This document shows, piece after piece, positions 1 through 16,193 of a stretch of 64,000 nucleotides of DNA (position 1 is the first letter of the stretch; the number at the start of each line of letters is the position of its first letter). The notes under the pieces are model-generated. The model had not been told where the DNA came from. It searched no databases and worked only from the letters and a program-made list of their open reading frames with translations. The translations under genes and the position numbers were made by a program. The stretch is from Henckelia pumila (lineage: Eukaryota > Streptophyta > Magnoliopsida > Lamiales > Gesneriaceae). Where the stretch lies: positions 134,996,242 through 135,060,241 of the forward strand of contig NC_133123.1 of the NCBI RefSeq assembly GCF_033568475.1, in the 5' to 3' direction.

Positions 1-1027
1 GTAGAGGCAATATTTCATTAAGAATAGTGAATACACGCTCGGGACAAATATCATATACTGAAAACTTATTTCAACAAACATGTCACGTTTGCATATATTG
101 CTAGAATTAAAGAAAATTAGACTTGCACCTAATAACTGAATTACTATTACACCCTTGATTTAGGAGATGGAATTAGACTATTTTTGTTATCTAGAAAAGT
201 AAATCATAAATTTCAAATCAACTTCTTAACTTCTAACATTTTTACATAGTAGTAACTTGTTAATTATGATGAATTTTAAATTCACTCAATAATGATATTA
301 TTTGAACGTTGTACGTATTATTAATGCGTAAATTAATAAAATATGAATTTAAACTTTGATCAATTGTTCAATTATAAATAATAAAACTATAATCGAAATC
401 CATATATTTTAAATTAAAATATGCCCAAATGCACCTTAAAAGTTTCTAAGGCATTCATTTGCTTACGTTTTCCAACTCGGATCATGCTCTAATTTCAGAT
501 CTAATTGCCAGCGATTTGGATAAATATTATTATTATTTTCTCAGAGCGAAAAAAACGAGTATCATGCTGGTTCATTATAAATTTGCAACTTATTTAAAAA
601 TTTGAAATTTTTAATGAAAATGGGAAAAAAGTCATCCCCTGTAATATGTTAAAACTGTAATTTCAACTTGTTTTATGGTTTTCAAAGGCAAGAAAGGTAG
701 ATGCATTATAAATCTCACAAGAGTTTGAACAGACAGAAGGTCTCATACAATATGATTTCATATATTTATATCATAAATGCACAAAAACTATTGTCAGACG
801 ATCTATCCGGTCAATTTCGTGCGACAGATCTCTTAATTGGGTCAACCATGAAAAATATTATTTTTTATGCCCAAATTATTATTTTTTATTGTAAATATGA
901 GTAACATGTCTTACGGATAACCGTCTGACAAGAAACATACTCAAATAATTGTGAAGGTGATCGATATGATCTGATTTATAATTGCAATACAAATAATATT
1001 CTTAATTTAAAATATATTGCTTTTTAG
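1..1027. other. AT-rich intergenic region, no gene seen
   Basis: This stretch is strongly AT-rich, with homopolymer runs and short open frames that resemble no protein. I see no RNA gene and no element with clear ends. It is probably the distal upstream flank of the gene that begins near 1.7 kb. Confidence 0.6.
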
Positions 1028-1350
1028 GGAAAATTGCATATATCACCCTTGTGAAATCTCGTGTTAGCTAATAACCCCATGTCAAAATTTTTTAAGCTAA
1101 TAACCCCATGTGATTCTAAATTTGTAGCATACACACCCTTTTCAGTTAAAAAATGACGAAAATACCCCTACATAAAATAAATGATAAATTAAATAGTTCA
1201 TAAAAGTTAAGGGCATTTTCGTCATTTTTTAGCCAAAAGGGGTGTGTATGCTACAAATCTAGAATCACAGGGGGTTATTAGCTTAAATTTTTTTTACAAG
1301 GGGTTATTAACTAACACGAAATTTCACAAGGATGATATATGCAATTTCTC
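1028..1350. mobile_element. Foldback MITE (about 323 bp)
   Basis: The two ends are long inverted repeats. The left end reads ggaaaattgcatatatcacc and the right end is its near-perfect reverse complement; pairing continues inward for most of the element, through the words for 'taataacccc' and 'gtagcatacacaccc'. There is no coding capacity. This is the structure of a foldback miniature inverted-repeat transposable element. The superfamily is unclear because I could not fix a target-site duplication in the AT-rich flanks. Confidence 0.8.
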
Positions 1351-1689
1351 ATTTTATAAATCGAAAATTTATCTTTTATTTGACAATTTCATACACGAGT
1401 TTATGCAGTCTTACAATTATATTATATTGGATTAATAATTTAATATCGTCAGGCATGCTGCACCACTTCGAAGTTGACTTTCAATTCGCAGCTGGTAAAA
1501 TTTGACCGAATTAATTTTTTTTAATATTTTTTTGAGTTGCCAAATTCATAAAATTCAACACACAATTTGGGTGAAAGATTCCTAACTTGTTTGTATCTTG
1601 AAAACCATGTCAAATTTCATTTATGATACATTTTTGGCGTGTGGGTTAGGTGCGTTAATTACGACGTCGTTCGAGTCTTCTTTTCCGAA

Positions 1690-3067
1690 TATACCCACTT
1701 TTGTGCATTTTTTCTTCACCAAACCTTCGTCCAACACACTCCATTTTCCCCCATCCATTCTCTCTCTAGAGATCCCTCTGCTCAAGTTCTGATAATTGCC
1801 TGCATCAGATTTGAGTCTTTTAAATTTTGAAGGTATTGATTTTTTCCTTCTCCTTGATCCTTTCATTTCCTTGTTTGTGATTATCATCTTTCGTCAAAGT
1901 TTTGATTTTTAGGCTTTTTACATGTTATGTGTTTGTGGGTTTTGCTTTTTCATTGTTTTTTATGATTTTGAATTTGATGGTTTAAGGTACTAGATATGGG
2001 TTTTTACAAAGTGTCTGTAAGGCCTCGTGATGAATTTTCTCTTCGTTCACCATTTTCTATCAGTTGGTTTTGGTTTGATTCTTTGCTTTGTTTTGATGAT
2101 ATAATGGAGGTTTTTGTGCTATGCATTAAGGTATAAATGCTGTGGGTTTGCCTTTTTTATATGGGTGAAATGGTTTGCTGGTTATTATCATGAAATGAAA
2201 CTTAAAAGAAGGGGCAGACTTTAAAGAAAGGGTGGGTTCTCAATTTCCCGAGGTTATGTTGACTGTACGTTATGTACAAATTGTTGCGGTTCTAAAAAAT
2301 TCCTCATGAATAGGTGATTTTAAGGTCTATTTTCTGCATCTAATGGGCAAAAGGTCTGATCCGAAGTGGCAAGGTGTTTTTTTGTGTCTTATTATTATTA
2401 TTTTATTAAATTTGGGCTTTTTATATGTTTGAAAATCTAAAACAATAGATTAAAGCAGAGATTTTTTAAAAAATTGAAGGATTTTTTCTCATGTGTATCT
2501 GGATTTAGTTGCATAATTGTAATGAACTAGTTGTCACGGTTGAGCATTGTGTAGCTATGTAATTATCAAGCTTAACGATTTGTTTATTGGTTTCGTACCT
2601 CGGTGATTCCGTGGAATTAGTGTTAGACCGTACATTTTCTCAAGTTTGTGGCCTTTTCTGTTCCATGTCCTTTTGTTTCCAAAAGATGCTGTCTTTGATC
2701 TGATATTGTATACACGGTGTTTGTGATATGTTGCTTTCTTGCTCATTTTATGTAACCATTTCAGATAAAGGATCGCACAAGGTCAATTGTCTTTCTTTAA
2801 TCGGTTGTCCTTTGAAAGGTGCTTGTATTGGATATGAATTTACACACTAATTTCAGCCTCTCTCTTTAAATTTAGTTAACGATAAGTATTCTTACTCCAG
2901 TGACAAGTTAGTAGTTTGCATGTATTTAATGTTAATATTTGTCCCTGTTCTCAGTTATGCTTCTTTTGATTAATATATTCTGTAATTTTTCCTACTTTTG
3001 AATCACGGTTATGAATCGTTATCTTCTTCTCTTTTCCCTCTTGTGCAGGTAATTTTAAATTGATAGA
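1690..3067 (+). other. 5' UTR of the next gene, with a long leader intron
   Basis: A pyrimidine-rich leader at about 1690-1832 ends at a consensus donor (GT at 1833). A T-rich intron of about 1.2 kb follows and ends at an acceptor (TGCAG, AG at 3047-3048), 19 bases before the start codon at 3068. Leader introns of this kind are common in broadly expressed plant genes and often raise expression. The transcription start is a guess; only the two splice sites are clear. Confidence 0.55.
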
Positions 3068-4703
3068 ATGGATTTTGTCTTCGGAAACTTGAATGGGGGA
3101 TCCTCTTCTTTCAACCAGGACATATATAAGTGTCCATTTTTGCGAAATATTAATGAGCCAACAAACTTTTCCTTCTCAATGGCTACGGCTTTCCCTATGC
3201 CCGTAAGCCATCCATCTTTTTCACTTCCATGTTTCTGCATTCTATTTGGATAATCCTTATCATGTTTACTCATATATGAGCAAAAGTAAGTTAACAATCT
3301 TCTTTACTTTGCACCTTCAGTTGCGAGATGGAAAAGGTCCCATATTTGAGGATGGTCCCAACTTTGATATGGCATTCAGGCGTTTCCATGGGCAGAATGG
3401 TGTTGTTCCTCTTTCCGAGAAGTCATTCATTCGTACTGAGAAGTGTCCATCTGAATCATCTCCTGTTCGTTTTAATCCATTGGGAGCAAAAGCAGCCACC
3501 ATTAGTCTCTCAGCCTTTGGTCCTGGAGGACCTTTTGGTTTTGATGCATTTTCCAAGAAGTGGAAGAAAGAAAACAAGAAATCAAGTTCCTCAAAAAATG
3601 AGTCCTCTAAGGTAGTCATCTACACGGTTTCTGTTTATTTTTCATTATTTTGAGTCTTTTGACACTTGCAGCCAGGGCAAAAGCTTTGTATTGACATTTA
3701 TGATCGAAAAATTTTCGTTTTTGTGACAAACATAGGTTTGAAGTGGGTGGTATAAAAATAAGTGAAGTGGTTACTTTTTCAGTTTTTCTTTTCCTTTTTT
3801 AATTTAAAACCTTGAACTATTGTGAAACACTTAGATAGCGTGTCAGAAATCAGAATACCAACAATAAGCTCAGTGGTTACATGTCTGTCCCGTTGATAAT
3901 ATGTCGTGTAAAACCTGAACTGTTGCGAAACACTTGGATGGCGTGTCAAAAATCGGAACACTAACAATAAGGTTAATGGGTACATGTCTGTCCCATCGAT
4001 AATATGTTGTTGAAAAGTTATATACTAAGGAACGTATTATATTATGTTTCCAAGTTATCTTGACAGTTCTGTTTTCTTCTAGGGAACGAAATCGGAACAC
4101 GAAGCCATGGGCAATGAATGGTTACAGAATGGGAATTGCCCCATTGCAAAGTCGTATCGGGCTGTGAGCCATGTTCTTCCTCTTGTAGCAAAGGTCTTTA
4201 AACCCCCGCCTGGCATGAAATATAAGTGTCCTCCAGCTATTGTTGCTGCCAGGAGTGCTATATCTAAAACAGCCTTTGCCAAAAACCTTCGACCTCAATC
4301 ACTACCCACAAAAGTACTTGTGATTGGCATTTTAGGTATGGCGGCAAATGTACCATTAGGAATATGGAGAGAACACACCGAAAAGTTTTCACCTTCTTGG
4401 TTTGCTGCCGTTCATGCTGCCGTACCATTCATCGGTATGCTCCGGAAATCCATCTTGATGCCTAAAGCAGCAATGGCTTTTACCATTGCTGCTTCCATTT
4501 TAGGACAGGTGATTGGTTCAAGGGCAGAAAGGCTCCGTCTTAAATCGGTAGCCGCCAGAAAGCTGGCTGCCCTTGAATCTTCTAGCAGTGGGCCAACTGA
4601 ATTGGCTGCTGGTGGAGTTAGAGGTGGATACTGTGGTGAAATCATTGATTGGAAACAGAATTCTATTGAAGCTCCCCCGGCATCAGCTGACGTTTTTGGT
4701 TGA
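3068..4703 (+). CDS. Conserved plant membrane protein of unknown function
   Basis: Three coding exons, 3068-3202, 3321-3611 and 4083-4703, join in phase 0 with GT-AG introns to give 348 residues. I do not recognise a named domain, though the C-terminal half looks like a well-conserved family of land-plant proteins. Residues 1-45 are rich in Asn and Ser. Residues 46-142 hold a Gly/Pro-rich stretch followed by a very basic Lys/Ser segment. Residues 150-300 form the conserved core, with a Pro-rich 'KPPPGMKYKCPP' motif and three hydrophobic stretches (about 219-236, 247-262 and 270-287) that could be membrane spans, then a short basic helix. The acidic C-terminus is poorly conserved in character. 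The start was chosen because it is the first ATG after the leader intron and begins an exon that splices in frame. No disabling change is visible. The role is unknown; chloroplast or endomembrane location is possible but not shown. Confidence 0.85.
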
Positions 4704-5215
4704 TGGGGTCAATGTGTTGGCTCTTGTTCATCAGTCGTTTTCGGTTAGAGCCATGTGTTTGTCTGTTTCTTTTGTATAAATAAATGAGTGAAATAAAGGA
4801 GACGAGATTTCTTGTACTTGTATTATGACATTGAGATTCCGTTTCAATTGTGAGGAAAATATTATTTGGTTCATTTGTCTGTCTTCTTGGGGTAACAAGT
4901 CATTACTCCCGCTGTAACTGTACGATTTGACCTACCTTAATTATGGCATTTGATTTACTATATACAATTTAAAATATGCATTAATTGTAGCATTTTGATG
5001 CAAGGAGAATCACTTGGTCCAACAATGCGTTACATTTTTTGTGCAGAGCATAGTTTTTTCTTACCATCTTGTATTGTTAATCGATGCTATATGATTCAAG
5101 AATGCACTATAGATCACAATTCCAAAAGGAAAACATAATGGTTGAATCGACGTTTATAGCGCACAAAGTTTAAAAAAGATCAACGACTGAGAGTAGTTAT
5201 GATGCAGTTAAGAGA
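4704..5215. other. 3' UTR and spacer between convergent genes
   Basis: The first 150 bases look like the 3' UTR of the upstream gene, with AATAAA-like words near 4777-4797. The rest is AT-rich spacer towards the convergent carboxypeptidase gene. The segmental duplication described below begins at about 5119. No other gene is visible. Confidence 0.5.
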
Positions 5216-7898
<2,683 letters not shown>

Positions 7899-7959
7899 TT
7901 AATCAACTATACAAAAAGATTTTTCTCACTTGGGGTAGTGACAAGAAAATATTTGCTAG

Positions 7960-7967
7960 TATTTATA
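7960..7967 (-). promoter_or_regulatory. Probable TATA box of SCPL-A
   Basis: TATAAATA on the minus strand, 74 bases upstream of the start codon. The same word is kept at the same place in SCPL-B, and SCPL-C has TATATATA nearby. Position and conservation support it; no start-site data are available. Confidence 0.6.
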
Positions 7968-8159
7968 CTTGTTGGACTCGGGTAGAATAAAAGAAAAAAA
8001 AAATTGTTAGAAAAAACATATATTTCTTGACCACATGACCCAACTTTTCTTAGATCTGTATTCTGTGTTTTTTTTATATTTAATTTTAAAAAAAATAAAT
8101 TGCAAAAATAATTTTAAATAGGATGTTTTGCGACAGGAAATCCTAAAATAAAAAATATA

Positions 8160-9314
8160 GGGTCCGCTGTTGTGTAAAGATGGAGACTTGCAAAGTGCAA
8201 GTGGACAAAGTGCAAGTCCCCATGTTCTTGTTTTTTTTTATTTATTTATTTTTAATTAATTAATTATATAATTAATAATGTTTTGTAAAATTATATTTAG
8301 TAGTATGATCATTTTTTTTTCAAAATTCTAAATTTCGAATTTGATAATCAGTCTGAAAAATTATTAAAGAAACAAAACATAAAATTTACGGTTAAAAAAA
8401 TTATATTGATTAAATAAATTTACGATTTAACTTAAATTTTGGTTAGTGGAGTTATATATTTATTTTAATCGTTTGAATTTGTGGAGATCCTTAGGTACGT
8501 GGATAAATTTAGAGTAGTTAATTCAAATCTATTTAAATCGAACTGATGCAAAAATGCTATTACAAAATTTCTTAATCCGAATTCAAGCCGAAACAAAATA
8601 ATCTCGAAAATTGTGAACTCGAACCGACCGAAATATATCCGAAACAATTCTCTATGTCTATTCATAAGAACTTCTAGAGATCCAACCGAATTAAAATAAG
8701 TCAATAACTTCGCTAACCAATTTTTAATAAAAATAAATAAAATTTATATTAAAAAATATGATATAAAATAAATTTATCAAAAAAATAAAATTTATATTAA
8801 AATAAATTTATCGAAATATGTTGATAACTGATCACAAAAAAATTTATTTAATCAATTGAATTTTTTAACCATAAATTTTAATTCTAATTTTTGAGATGAT
8901 TTTGTTTCGGCTTGAATTCGGATTGAGAAATTTTGTAATAACATTTTTGCATCAGTTCGGTTTAAATAGATTTGAATTAACTACTCTAGATTTATCCACG
9001 TAAACGAGGGATCTCCACAAATCCAAACGATTAAAATAAATATATAACTCAACTGACCAAAATTTAAGTTAAATCGTAAATTTATTTAATAAATATATTT
9101 TTTTTAACCGTAAATTTTATGTTTTGTTTCTTTAATAATTTTTCAGACCGATTATCAAATTCGAAATTTAGAATTTTGAAAAAATAATGATCATACTACT
9201 TAAATATAATTTTACAAAATATTATTAATTATATAATTAATTAATTAAAAAACAAATTAAAAAAAAAACAAGAACATGGGGACTTGCACTGTTTGATGCT
9301 GGCAGCGGACCACC
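8160..9314. repeat. Long inverted repeat (foldback element) with arms over 400 bp
   Basis: A left arm at about 8160-8615 pairs with a right arm at about 8895-9314; shared words include ggtccgctg at the tips and tgcaagtccccatgttcttg. The loop of about 280 bases is AT-rich and non-coding. Weaker similarity extends outward to about 8061 and 9373, so the structure may once have been larger. It could be a foldback or MULE-type element, or simply an inverted duplication; no target-site duplication is clear. Its outer edge coincides with the end of the SCPL duplication. Confidence 0.8.
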
Positions 9315-9510
9315 CTGCATTTATTTTTGCAATTTAATTTTTTTTTAAATTAAATAAAAAAAAACCCGTATAATCTATACTTTTATATTAGATGGCCTAT
9401 GTTTCTGGTACTATAATTTATGTGTTTTATTTTTATCATGTTATCTATCAATGTATGATATCATTAAATTAATTTTCAATTTTACTAATTTTTATCTGTC
9501 GTGCATCAAG

Positions 9511-10846
9511 GGCCACTTACAGATCACAAGAGAATTCCTGCACCTGGATTCCGATCTCTGCTCGCTACAAGACATCCAGGGCCGGAGGCCGCTTCATTGG
9601 GCGGTCATCCGAGGGAGGATGAACGTGATCGACGACATTCTTTCCTTCAATCTCGAATTCGCCCAGATGACTACACACACCGGGGAATCCATTCTGCATC
9701 TCGGAGTCAAGAACAACCAGTACGAGGTTGTCAAGTACTTGACTGAAACACTCAGCATGAGCAGACTTCTGAACCTGCAAGATTCTGATGGGAATACCGT
9801 TCTGCACTTGGCTACTGCCGGCAAACTCACTGCTGTAAGAAAGACCCTTTCTCCTTTGTTATTCGAATAAAGATTTTCACTCCATGGTCATTACAAAATG
9901 GGAGAAGTCCTCTGTTTTCCCTTTGATTTTGCTACCTGAAGCCTTGATAATAAAAATTTCCGTTGGTTAAAATTCATTGTCAGATGGTCGCACACCTGCT
10001 CAAAATCGGTGTCGACGTAAACGCGGTAAATGGAAAGGGATACACGGTTCTAGATGTCATTGAAGCTGATGCGAGCCATTCCGGTTTGCTAGCTTATTGT
10101 ACCAGCACTGACAGAAGCTGGAGCTAAGAGGTGTGACCAGTTGTCTCCAGGTTTGATTGACATCCAACAAGTTGCGGAATCCACCATGAAAAATGTTGAT
10201 GAAAGAACTAGTCCGCATAAATCAATGTCTTGGCCTAACAAAACTCCAGAATATCGATCCCCACGCCACCATCACCCCAGGACGAGCCGCCAACGGAGAA
10301 AACAGTTGGACCTACAGAACGAGGGAGTACGAAATGCCCGAAAAACTATCACCATTGTAGCGGTTTTGATCGCGACTGTGACGTTCTCAGCAGGGATCAA
10401 CCCCCCTGGTGGATTCAACCAACAAACAGGGATTGCAGTAAGAGGAAACCGAGCTGGTTTTAAGGTCTTTCTCGCATGTAATATTGTGGCCCTTTTCCTA
10501 TCTATTGGAGTCGTCAACGTTCTCGTGAGCATCATCCCCTTCACCCGAAAAAACATGATGCAACTACTCACTGTGACACACAAGATTATGTGGCTGAGTT
10601 CCATTTTTATGATAGCAGCGTATATAGCGGCCGTCTGGACGACCACGCCCCAAGGAAAGGGGCCGCAATGGGTATTGGTGGAACTGATTTTATTTGGAGG
10701 AGGATCAACGGTTGTGCTGTTTGTTGGACTTTGTTGCCTGCTGGCACGACATTGGCATAACAAGTACAAATGGAGGAAATTTTTAAGCAGAAGAAAATGA
10801 AAGACGAAAGCCCGAAGAGTAGTATAAGTCGAGTTGAAGAACTGAG
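9511..10846 (+). pseudogene. Ankyrin-repeat/PGG-domain protein gene, 5' part of a broken copy
   Basis: Exon 9511-9834 and the exon starting at 9984 encode about four ankyrin repeats (GRRPLHWAVIRG, GESILHLGV, GNTVLHLAT and a last degenerate one). A PGG domain follows (NPPGGFNQ, about 10400) with several membrane-spanning segments up to 10760. This layout is that of plant ankyrin/PGG membrane proteins related to BDA1 and ITN1, which act in defence and stress signalling at membranes. The copy is broken. The first exon with its start codon and N-terminal repeats is missing; the reading frame shifts near 10090, between 'SGLL' and 'IVPALTEAG'; it shifts again near 10780 in a T run; and the last exon is split by a Copia array after the codons for VEEL. 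Codon content is otherwise gene-like, so decay is recent. The 3' tail lies at 27613-27693. Confidence 0.88.
10842..10846. other. Target-site duplication of the Copia array (left copy)
   Basis: The five bases ctgag precede the leftmost LTR and recur at 27613-27617 after the rightmost LTR. No such duplication flanks any internal LTR, so the whole array behaves as one insertion. Confidence 0.92.
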
Positions 10847-11665
10847 TGTAGCGACAAATTTCACCACTTGCAACCACACGATCAAAACAGCGAGCCAAGA
10901 GTTTAACTCTTTTTTTTTAAGACAAAATTTGCCCCGCCTAGGTGCTAACGGAATTGTGCAAAGTGTCTCCCAAGATAGAACGCTTTACAACTTTGAGTAG
11001 CAGCACTGCAAACCCAAAGAACTTCGAACACAAAGTGCTTTAAAGAAACTCTTTTATGAAGAGAAACAAGAGAGATCAGAACTCTCTATGCAAGACAAGA
11101 GAAGAAAAAATGAGTGAATTGGTAAGTTCGAATGAATGCAGGGGCTATCTATTTATAGACGTTGGAAAGCTGCCTCAGACGGTTGCACCCCTTCGATGCA
11201 TGCATGGCCGAAAAGTTGCAATGGTTCGGTCTGAAGAGATGCACCTGTTCAGCCGAAATGACGCACTGTTTCGGACCAAAAGTCGTGCACGAAAAGTTGC
11301 ACTGATTCGAGCTGGATGGTTTCACTGATTCGGAAGCAAAATAAAATATTTAATTAATTTTTGTCCAAAAAAAGTTATATTTATGTCAAAGCCAGCCCAG
11401 CCCAGCCCATGCCCACGCCCGTGACCGTGCCGTGCCGAGCCGGTCGAACGGCGGCGGCGGCGCGCGCGCGCGTGTGGCTAATGGTTCGAACCTAGCCTAG
11501 ACTAGGTCCGCTCCCTTTAACAAACATGGGTACCCCTTGGGGCCCCAACCCATTATCTAAACTTTGACATTATATAGTGCAATTTATTCCCACATTTTAT
11601 CAATGTGGGACAATGAGCATAAAGCCTCATTCACCATCCATTTGTCCATAACAAATTTTCCAACA
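10847..11665 (-). repeat. LTR A of the Copia array (terminal 3' LTR)
   Basis: 819 bp. In element sense it follows a polypurine tract (ttcatgtgggggat, complement of 11666-11679), as a 3' LTR should. It contains a TATAAATAG-type promoter word and a GC-rich, variable-length block of CGG/CG and gccgtgcc-like repeats near 11396-11475. Confidence 0.9.
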
Positions 11666-14600
11666 ATCCCCCACATGAATGTGATTTATGCGAATATGTA
11701 TGCATATGCTAAAATAGAGTTTCTTACGAAAATTATTGTATGGGGAGAGGTAGCTTGCGGCTTTGAACCTTCCTTAGTGAAATACTATCGGATTTACTAG
11801 GCTGCCTAGTGAACGTGATGTCTTGAACTATTCAGCCGTTGATGTAAACCAAGACAATAGTATTCACACAATAATTTTTCTCACACTTTATTTGTTCTCA
11901 TGGTTTTGTCCGTTTTGGCCCTGGACAAAATCTTGGATTCTTAAGTGTTTCTTTGAAGCGGCCCGTCTTCACACTTAAATAGGTGACCTCCTATTATATG
12001 AGTATCCTGTCATACCCTATTTCTTAAAGAAATATAGGAATCATTAAAAGTTTTAAAACTTAACCTCACTACTTGCACATGTTGCACTTTTATCCTAGGA
12101 ATGAGAAGAGAACGAAGTTCTAAGTGCACACGAACATTCATAACTTGATTTTCCCATTGAACCAAGATCTTGGGATCTCCAATCTACAAGGTTGGGTTTT
12201 CGCTATGAATATTCTTTAATTTTATAGGTTTTAATCCCATTCCTCTTGATAAGCAGTTTACTTGATCTCTCCCTAAACCTTTTGTCAACGGATCTGCTAA
12301 GTTATCTTTTGATTTTACATAATCAACTGCGATAACTCCATTTGAGATCAACTGCCTAATGGTATTATGTCTTCGACGTATGTGTCTTGACTTACCATTA
12401 TACATACTACTTTGTGCCCTACCAATAGCCGACTGACTATCGCAATGTATCATAATTGCTGGCACTGGTTTCGTCCAACACGGAATATCTTTTAGAAAAT
12501 TACGAAGCCATTCCGCTTCTTCTCCCGCTTTGTCTAAAGCTATGAATTCCGATTCCATTGTGGAACGAGATATACACGTTTGTTTTGAGGATTTCCACGA
12601 CACAGCTCCTCCACCGATGGTGAACACATATCCACTTGTGGATTTAGAATCTTTTGTATCGGATATCCAATTTGCATCACAGTATCCTTCTAGTAAAGAA
12701 GGATATGTTGCATAATGTAATCCATAGTCCATTGAATACTTTAAGTATTTAAATACTCTTTCCAACGCTTTCCAATGATCATTACTAGGATTACTTGTAA
12801 ATCTACTCAATTTATTTATTGAGTATGCAATATCAGGACGAGTACAATTTGTAATATACATTAGACTCCCAATTATCCTTGCATATTGTTGTTGAGATAC
12901 GGGTTCACCTCGATTTTTGGATAAATGTAAACTTAAATCCACGGGTGATTTTAACGGTGTGACGTCATATGCGTTGAATTTCCTAAGTACTTTCTCAATG
13001 TAATGAGATTGTGTTAGGATAATTCCTTCAGGCGCTTTTACAATCTTAATTCCTAAGATAACGTCAGCTTCTCTCATATCTTTCATATCAAAATGTTTTG
13101 TCAACATTTTCTTAGTTTTCATGATGATATCATGATTACTACCTATTATGAGCATGTCATGTCGTCTACATATAGACAAACAATTACATATGAGTCATGT
13201 GTGCCTTTTATATAAACACATTGATCACACTCATTAATCTTGAATCCATTTGACATCATTGTTTTGTCAAACTTTTCGTGCCATTGTTTAGGAGCTTGTT
13301 TGAGCCCATACAATGATTTAATGAGTCGACACACTTTCTTTTCTTGACCGAGAGCAATGAATCCTTCAGGTTGTGTCATATATATTTCTTCCTCTAACTC
13401 ACCATTTAAAAAGGCCGTTTTAACATCCATTTGATGAATTTCGAGATTATTTAAAGCAGCAATTGCTATAAGTACTCGAATAGACGTTATTCTTGTAACA
13501 GGTGAATAAGTGTCGAAGAAATCCAACCCTTCTTTTTGTCTAAATCCTTTGGCCACTAACCTTGCTTTGTATTTTTCAACAGATCCATCAGCTTTGTATT
13601 TTCTTTTTAGGATCCATTTGCATCCTAAAGGTTTGCTTCCCGATGGGAGATCTACTAACTCCCAAGTATGATTTTGCATGATGGAATCTATTTCGCTTTT
13701 TATGGCCTCTTTCCAAAGCGGAGCGTCAGGACTAGATAACGCTTCGCTTAAGGTCCTTGGATCATTTTCTATAGCATAACTAAGAAAATCAAGACCAAAA
13801 GTTTTAGCTATTTTAGCTCTCTTACTACGCCTTGGTTCTTCGTTTTCATGAGTTTCCTCATTATTGGATTCATGAACTCTTTTCGAAGATCTCTTTTCTT
13901 TTCCTTCGTTACAAGAAAAGACGTTCTCAAAAAATGCAGCATTCCTTGATTCAATAATGGTATTTTCATGTATATCAGGAATCACTGACTTGTGCACTAG
14001 GAATCTATATGCACTACTGTTGTTTGCATATCCAATGAAGATGCAATCTACAGTCTTAGGTCCAATCTTCACTTGTTTTGGCTTTGGTATTTCTATTTTC
14101 GCCAAACACCCCCACACTTTCAAGTATTTGTATGAGGGCTTATGTCCTTTCCACAATTCGTAAGGAGTTTCATTTTTCTTTTTATGTGAAATTTTGTTAA
14201 GAATATGATTTGCCGAAAGTATTGCTTCCCCCCACAAGTTTTGGGGAAGTCCAGAACTTATTAGCATGACATTCATCATTTCTTTCAGAGTACGGTTTTT
14301 TCTTTCCGCAACACCATTAGATTGTGGTGAATAAGGAGCAGTTGTTTGATGAATAATGCCAGATTCATTGCAAAATTCTTCAAATGGAGCAACATATTCA
14401 CCTCCTCTATCACTACGAATTTTCTTGATTCTTTTGCCTAATTGATTTTCGACTTCATTCTTATAGGTCTTAAATGCTTCAAGAGCTTCATCTTTGCTTC
14501 TTAAAAGAAGCACATAGCAGAATCTTGTGCAATCATCTATGAATGTAATAAAGTACTTTTTCCCACCTCTAGTTTGAACAAACTTTAAATCACAAACATC

Positions 14601-16193
14601 GGTGTGAACTAGTTCTAGAGGTATTGTACTTCTTTCCACTGTGTGAAAAGATACTTTAGTTAATTTAGCTTCAACACATATTTCACATTTGTAGTTTGAA
14701 TCAATCTTAGTTCTTGGAATAAGATTTAATTTCTCAAGTTTTCTCAAAGTGTTGAAGTTAACATGTCCTAATCTAGTATGCCATAAATTAGAACATTCAA
14801 CCAAGTAATTCAAAGCATTAACTTTATTACTTTCAAGATCACGAAGTACAGTCATTACATTCATTTTGAACAGTCCCTTTTCTATATATCCTTTTCCTAG
14901 GAACTGTCCATTTTTCATGATTACAACTTTGCCGGCTTCAAACACTATTCTAAATCCGGCCTTGACTAGTCTAGACCCTGATACAAGATTCTTTCTTATG
15001 TCCGGAACATGGAGGACATCGATGAGAGTAAGCTCTTTTCCCGAAGTCATCTTGATCACCACTTTGCCTAATCCAACGATCTTAGAAGTCGCATTGTTAC
15101 CCATATAGAGCTCTCGTCCACTTATAGGAGTATACTTCGAGAATAGATCCTTGTCAGCACAGACATGTCGCGTAGCTCCAGTGTCGATAAACCATTCTTT
15201 GGGATGATCAACCATGTTAGCCTCAAAGATCACTGCTGACAGATCTATCTCGGACAAATCAATAGGCACAGATTTGTGTTGGACCACATTTGCCCGGTAT
15301 TGATTGTCCTTCTTCGGTAAGCGACAATCCTTGGCCTTGTGGTTCGTCTTCCCACAGTTCCAACATGTTCCTTTCCATTTCTTGTTCTTCCCTTGCTTTA
15401 CATCTTTTCCAAAATGCTTTTTTTTCTTCATAGCGTTTGGCTCCACCAAATTTGCCTTCGCTTCCATCGGTATCTTACCAGCTTTGTTCTCCGACTTGCG
15501 ATTGTCTTCCTCAATTCGCAGCCTTACTATCAAGTCCTCGAGCCCCATTTCCTTGCGTTTATGCTTTAAATAATTCTTGAAGTCTTTCCATAAAGGAGGA
15601 AGCTTCTCGATTATAGCAGCAACTTGGAAGGACTCACTGATCATCATCCCTTCGGCCATTATATCATGGATGATGATTTGGAACTCTTGCACTTGGCTAA
15701 TCACCGTCTTGGTATCAACCATTTTGAACTCAAGAAACTTTCCGACTACAAATTTCTTTGTGCCAGCATCCTCGGTCTTATACTTTTTCTCCAAGGATTC
15801 CCATAGTTCCTTAGCAGTCTTGGTTGCAGAATATACACTATACAGTGTATTGTCCAACCCATTCAGTATGTAGTTTCGGCACAAGAAGTCGCTGTGACAC
15901 CATGCATCGAAAGCAGACCTTGTTTGTGTGTCAGCATCCGGTGCCGGAACAGCAACGACTTCCTTCAGAAACCTCGCAAGATGAAGTGTTGTGAGGTAAA
16001 ACAACATCTTCTGCTTCCATGTTTTGAAGTCAGTACCGGAGAACTTCTCAAGTTTCTCGGCATGGGCAGTAGAAGCAGGGGCCGTAGGTGGCGGCGGCGT
16101 AACATGTGGTGGTGGGGTAACAGGGGGCGGTGGTGGGGGCGTAATACTGGCAGATGGATCAGTAGCCATGAAACGAAAATTTTGTCTTAAACT
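11666..16193 (-). mobile_element. Copia array, internal unit 1
   Basis: The gag-pol region occupies about 12184-16169. It begins with a proline-rich gag N-terminus and has a CCHC zinc knuckle, an aspartic protease (DTGA), an integrase, a reverse transcriptase with YVDDM, and RNase H. It is broken, with about one interruption by eye, but otherwise closely matches the other two units. Confidence 0.9.

Noticed and set aside
9451-10800. A working ankyrin/PGG gene
   Set aside because: The first exon is missing, the frame shifts twice, and the last exon is split by the Copia array.
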